DNA of 49,960 nucleotides from DASPHG01 sp035629775 (GTDB lineage: Bacteria > Actinomycetota > Thermoleophilia > Solirubrobacterales > Thermoleophilaceae), in NCBI GenBank assembly GCA_035629775.1, contig DASPHG010000049.1, positions 1-49,960 of the forward strand. The letters are read 5' to 3'. The number at the start of each line of letters is the position of its first letter. Position 1 is the stretch's first letter. This document shows positions 47,510-49,960 of the stretch, one piece after another. Below the pieces are notes generated by a model. The model made no database searches. It saw nothing but the letters and a program-made list of their open reading frames with translations, and was not told the DNA's origin. Made by a program: the position numbers and the translations under genes.

Positions 47510-47680
47510 GAACAGTTGTTCGATCGGCCTCGCCGAGCCGTGCGCCGTCAAGGCGCGCGGACGGGGGAACCACTGCCGCAAGGCACGGGGCGAATCGGCT
47601 GGTGATCCGGCCGTAGCGCGATTCCCAGGATGGGTAGAGCGCGAGCCCGACAGCTAACCCCGCAGGCACCCGGCCGGGAA
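47510..47680 (+). ncRNA. Cyclic di-AMP (ydaO/yuaA) riboswitch
   Basis: The leader of the RlpA-like gene contains the ydaO/yuaA consensus blocks in order: CGGGGGAACC at 47562-47571, GGGGCGAATC at 47587-47596, GGGTAG at 47632-47637, and the strongly diagnostic CCCGACAGCTAACCC at 47646-47660 followed by CGCAGGC. This class binds two c-di-AMP molecules and in actinobacteria commonly precedes genes for cell-wall remodelling proteins. The ends given are approximate. The ribosome site GGAAG (47681-47685) lies just after the element, so control could be at initiation or by transcription; no terminator hairpin is obvious. Confidence 0.88.
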
Positions 47681-47691
47681 AGGAAGTCCCG

Positions 47692-48618
47692 ATGACTACG
47701 CACTCAAGCGTGCGCGGTCGCGGCGTGCGCCTGTACGGCGGAGCCGCAGCCGTGCTGATGACAGTCGTGTTCACAGTGGCCCAGACCGCAAGCGGTCAGG
47801 ACGCCGGCGTCTCCATGAACGTGGAGCGCTCCGACTCGCGCGTCGTGTTCGGCGAGCGCGTCCACGTCCGCGGGCGCGTCAGGCCGAAGGACGGGGGACG
47901 CCGGGTGGCGCTCCAGTACGCCCGCCGCGGCGAGCGGTTCCGCACCGTCGAGCGCACGCGGACCGGCGGCCGTGGCCGTTATCTGCTCCGCGCGAAGCCG
48001 ACCCGTAGCGGGAGGCTCCGCGTCGTCGCCCAGGAGGCGCCGCCCAGCCGCGAGCGGCGCATAGCCGTCGTGCCGCGGATCGCGAGCAAGAAGCGCTTCC
48101 ACGTGAAGAGCGGACGTCGCGCGGTCGTCCGCGGGAAGATCCGGCCGAGCGTCGCCGGGCGCACGGTCCGCGTCCAGATCCGGAAGCGCGGGTCATGGCG
48201 CACCGTGGACCGCGCGCGTACGGGCGGCGAGGGCCGCTTCGCCGCGAAGTGGCGCATGAAGCGCGGCGCCGGCCGCTACAAGGCGCGCGTCCTGTTCAGG
48301 GGCGACCGCCACAACACCGGTCGCGCCCGGCGTGCGCGCGTCAACGTGTACCGGCCAGGCGGGGCGTCGTGGTACGGCCCCGGCCTCTACGGCAACACCA
48401 CCGCCTGCGGCCAGACGCTGACGCCCCGGACGATGGGCGTGGCCAACCGTTGGCTGCCGTGCGGAACGAAGGTGACCTTCCGCTACCGCGGCAACACCGT
48501 CACCGTGCCGGTGATCGATCGCGGCCCGTTCCACGGCTCGCGCATCTGGGACCTGACCTACGCGACGAAGCGCAAGCTGGGCTTCGGCGACGTGGGGACG
48601 GTCTGGTCGACCCGCTAG
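47692..48618 (+). CDS. Secreted RlpA-like (double-psi beta-barrel) cell-wall protein
   Basis: A 308-residue exported protein. A signal peptide or anchor at about 12-36 (LYGGAAAVLMTVVFTVAQTA) precedes two very basic Ig-like beta modules (about 40-130 and 135-220, each with RTGG-x-GR turns). The C-terminal DPBB domain (about 222-308) has ASWYGPGLYGNTTACGQTL, TMGVANRWLPCGTKVTF and VPVIDRGPF. The Asp in VIDRGPF matches the catalytic-type Asp of RlpA/MltA-like lytic enzymes. The riboswitch upstream links its expression to c-di-AMP. ATG follows GGAAG. Its end overlaps dinB by 4 bases. Confidence 0.9.
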   Translation: MTTHSSVRGRGVRLYGGAAAVLMTVVFTVAQTASGQDAGVSMNVERSDSRVVFGERVHVRGRVRPKDGGRRVALQYARRGERFRTVERTRTGGRGRYLLRAKPTRSGRLRVVAQEAPPSRERRIAVVPRIASKKRFHVKSGRRAVVRGKIRPSVAGRTVRVQIRKRGSWRTVDRARTGGEGRFAAKWRMKRGAGRYKARVLFRGDRHNTGRARRARVNVYRPGGASWYGPGLYGNTTACGQTLTPRTMGVANRWLPCGTKVTFRYRGNTVTVPVIDRGPFHGSRIWDLTYATKRKLGFGDVGTVWSTR

Positions 48619-49676
48619 ACCGCCAGCGCCATCTGGTCGTCGCCCGGACCCGTTGCCGCTTCCGCGGCGGCGCGGTCCAGGCCGGCGACGCGCACCCCGA
48701 GCAGGCGGACGGGCCGCGGCGGGTCGAACTCGCGCAGGAGGTCGCTGGCCACGCCGGTGACCACGGCGCGGTCGTTCGTCGGCGCGTCGAGCGTGCGCGC
48801 GCGGGTGTGCGTGGAGAAGTCGTCGAGGCGCACCTTGATGCCGATCGTCGGGCCGCGGCGATCCTCCCGCTCGAGCGTCGTGCACAGCTCCGCGCTCAGG
48901 CGCTCGAGCACGGGAGTGAGGGTTTCGAGCCCGCTGAGGTCCTGGTCGAAGGTGGTCTCGCGCGACTCCGACTTCGCGACCCGCACCGGGGTGACCGGGC
49001 TGTCGTGCTCGAAGCGCGCCAGCCGGCCCAGGTGGACTCCCAGGCGAGGGCCGAACAGGCCGGTCAGCTCCGCCTCGAGGGCCGCGCCGAGCTTGGCCAG
49101 CGTGTCGATCCCGTGCTCCGCGAGGCGGGCGGCTGTCTTCGGACCGATCCCGGGGATCAGGCCGGGCGCGGCGGACGCGAACCGATCCCGGGCCGCCTCA
49201 CGACTCAGGACGACGAACCCGTTGGGCTTCTCGGCATCCGAGGCCACCTTGGCCACGAGCTTCGAGGGCCCCATGCCGATCGAGCAGCCGAGCCCCGTTC
49301 GCTCCTCCACCGCGGCCTTGACGCGCCTGGCGGCGGCCTTCGGCCGCTCGAAGCCGCGGAGGTCGAGGTATGCCTCGTCCAGGCCGACCACCTCGACGAT
49401 CTCGACGTTCTCACGCAGCACCGCCATGACATCCCGCGATCGCTCGCGGTAGAGCTTGAAGTCGGGCGGCAGGAACACGGCGTCTGCGCAGAGCCGGCGC
49501 GCGCGTGATGCCGGCGTGGCCGAGAAGACGCCGAACTTCCGGGCCTCATAGCTCGCGGTGGTGACGACGGCACGCGGGCCGCTACCGGCCACCACGACGG
49601 GCCTGCCGGCGAGATCCGGCCGCCGCTGGAGCTCGACCGACACGTAGAAGGCGTCCATGTCCACGTGCGCGATCAC
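48615..49676 (-). CDS. dinB: DNA polymerase IV (DinB, Y-family)
   Basis: Error-prone translesion polymerase. In 353 residues: DMDAFYVSVELQRRP with the first catalytic Asp, ASYEARKFGVFSATP, VGLDEAYLDLRGF with the second acidic pair (usual SxDEA; here LDEA after Gly), a helix-hairpin-helix region GLIPGIGPKTAARLAEHG, and a little-finger domain. The extreme C-terminus QMALAV resembles the beta-clamp peptide QxxLxL. GTG start with TACTCT eight bases upstream and no Shine-Dalgarno; I see no obvious LexA box in the short upstream region. Confidence 0.96.
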   Translation of the reverse strand: MIAHVDMDAFYVSVELQRRPDLAGRPVVVAGSGPRAVVTTASYEARKFGVFSATPASRARRLCADAVFLPPDFKLYRERSRDVMAVLRENVEIVEVVGLDEAYLDLRGFERPKAAARRVKAAVEERTGLGCSIGMGPSKLVAKVASDAEKPNGFVVLSREAARDRFASAAPGLIPGIGPKTAARLAEHGIDTLAKLGAALEAELTGLFGPRLGVHLGRLARFEHDSPVTPVRVAKSESRETTFDQDLSGLETLTPVLERLSAELCTTLEREDRRGPTIGIKVRLDDFSTHTRARTLDAPTNDRAVVTGVASDLLREFDPPRPVRLLGVRVAGLDRAAAEAATGPGDDQMALAV

Positions 49677-49684
49677 GCGTAGCG

Positions 49685-49690
49685 AGAGTA
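49685..49690 (-). promoter_or_regulatory. -10 box of dinB, leaderless arrangement
   Basis: On the reverse strand TACTCT, then eight bases (CGCTACGC), then GTG at 49676. Confidence 0.45.
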
Positions 49691-49715
49691 CGCGTGGGGC
49701 CGGACCGAGACGCGC

Positions 49716-49960
49716 TCAGGTCGGCTGGTTTATCGGCCTGATCAGGATCTCGTTGACGTCCACGTGGGCGGGCTCGTCGAGCGCGTAGATGACCGCGCGG
49801 GCGATGTCGCCGGGCTTCAGGCCGCCGTCCACCGGGTCGTCGAAGAACGGCGTGTCGACCATGCCCGGCTCGATCAGCGTGACCTTGATCGGGGTGTCGG
49901 AGACCTCCTGGCGCAGCGCCTCTCCCATGCCGCACACCGCCCACTTCGTGGAGGAGTAGA
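49716..49960 (-). CDS. Short-chain dehydrogenase/reductase, C-terminal part (cut by window end)
   Basis: The reading frame runs off the right edge. What is visible, about 80 codons, begins with the catalytic YSSTK (YxxxK motif) at the very edge, then KWAVCGMGEALRQEV, IKVTLIEPGMVDTPFFDD and a C-terminal NEILIRPINQPT. This is the clan of SDRs such as YdfG-like oxidoreductases. The nucleotide-binding N-terminus lies outside the window. It ends 25 bases upstream of the dinB -10 box on the same strand. Confidence 0.88.
   Translation of the reverse strand, partial: YSSTKWAVCGMGEALRQEVSDTPIKVTLIEPGMVDTPFFDDPVDGGLKPGDIARAVIYALDEPAHVDVNEILIRPINQPT

Noticed and set aside
49677..49715. LexA (SOS) box upstream of dinB
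   Set aside because: No GAAC-n4-GTTC-like palindrome is visible between dinB and the SDR gene.
1..49960. tRNA, rRNA, CRISPR array, insertion sequence, integrase or attachment site
   Set aside because: No cloverleaf, no direct-repeat array, no transposase or recombinase motif and no obvious compositional break were seen. The window looks like ordinary core chromosome.

Overview
This 50 kb window is gene-dense, GC-rich chromosomal DNA with 54 supported protein genes. I see no rRNA, tRNA, insertion sequence, phage or CRISPR array. The gene content suggests a high-GC actinobacterium, most likely a deep-branching one of the Thermoleophilia type (Solirubrobacterales/Gaiellales). That is inference. 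It rests on SepF and YggT, an FtsR-type MerR regulator beside an FHA protein, an RsiG-like coiled coil, a wax-ester synthase/DGAT, an Asp-type MurA, a c-di-AMP riboswitch before an RlpA-like gene, and MEP-pathway isoprenoid genes.

Layout. 0.35-4.2 kb: a secreted glycerophosphodiesterase, a DUF389 membrane protein, and a reverse-strand pair (HD phosphohydrolase, IDH/IPMDH-family dehydrogenase). 4.3-11.1 kb: murA followed by hisZ-hisG-hisD-hisB-hisH-hisA-hisF, the his genes overlapping by 4-11 bases. 11.1-17.6 kb: a CCA-type nucleotidyltransferase, then yfiH, yggS, sepF, proC, yggT, lspA and an rluD-type pseudouridine synthase, closed by a strong terminator. An alpha/beta hydrolase lies inside on the other strand. 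17.7-24.4 kb: rpsB-tsf-pyrH-frr-uppS-cdsA-dxr-rseP, a translation/cell-envelope operon. 24.5-29.5 kb: a long-chain acyl-CoA ligase, a VOC protein, a secreted BNR-repeat protein, an NTF2-like protein and a transglutaminase-like protein. 29.5-38.4 kb: ispG, a secreted clan-A-like glycoside hydrolase, proS, pgsA, an RsiG-like small coiled coil, a zinc-ribbon/FHA protein, an FtsR-like MerR regulator, an SRPBCC protein and an FAD enzyme related to alkyl-DHAP synthase. 38.3-43.3 kb: a stand-alone receiver, an HTH-TM-RskA-like protein, a thioesterase, NAD synthetase, a PfkB kinase and a ferritin-like protein. 43.3-47.4 kb (reverse strand): amtB and glnB, then a membrane-anchored unknown, a YbaK deacylase and WS/DGAT. 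47.5-49.96 kb: a c-di-AMP riboswitch with an RlpA-like wall protein, DinB, and the C-terminal end of an SDR cut by the window edge.

The main unexpected signal is regulatory. At least eleven genes that head transcription units carry a TAnnnT hexamer 6-8 bases upstream of a GTG or ATG start and lack a Shine-Dalgarno. This is the layout expected of leaderless mRNAs. Several lie in divergent spacers of only about 17-80 bases where the two -10 boxes overlap or nearly touch. Inside operons, genes are instead coupled by 1-19-base overlaps, including a probable CTG start (rluD) and a probable ATT start (uppS).

Other points of note: the RsiG-like protein carries a near-perfect c-di-GMP motif next to FHA and FtsR genes; MurA has Asp at the catalytic Cys position; PII lacks Tyr51; and AmtB has Glu in place of the first twin histidine. 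All coordinates and motifs were read by eye from the sequence. Family assignments rest on recalled motifs, not on database searches.
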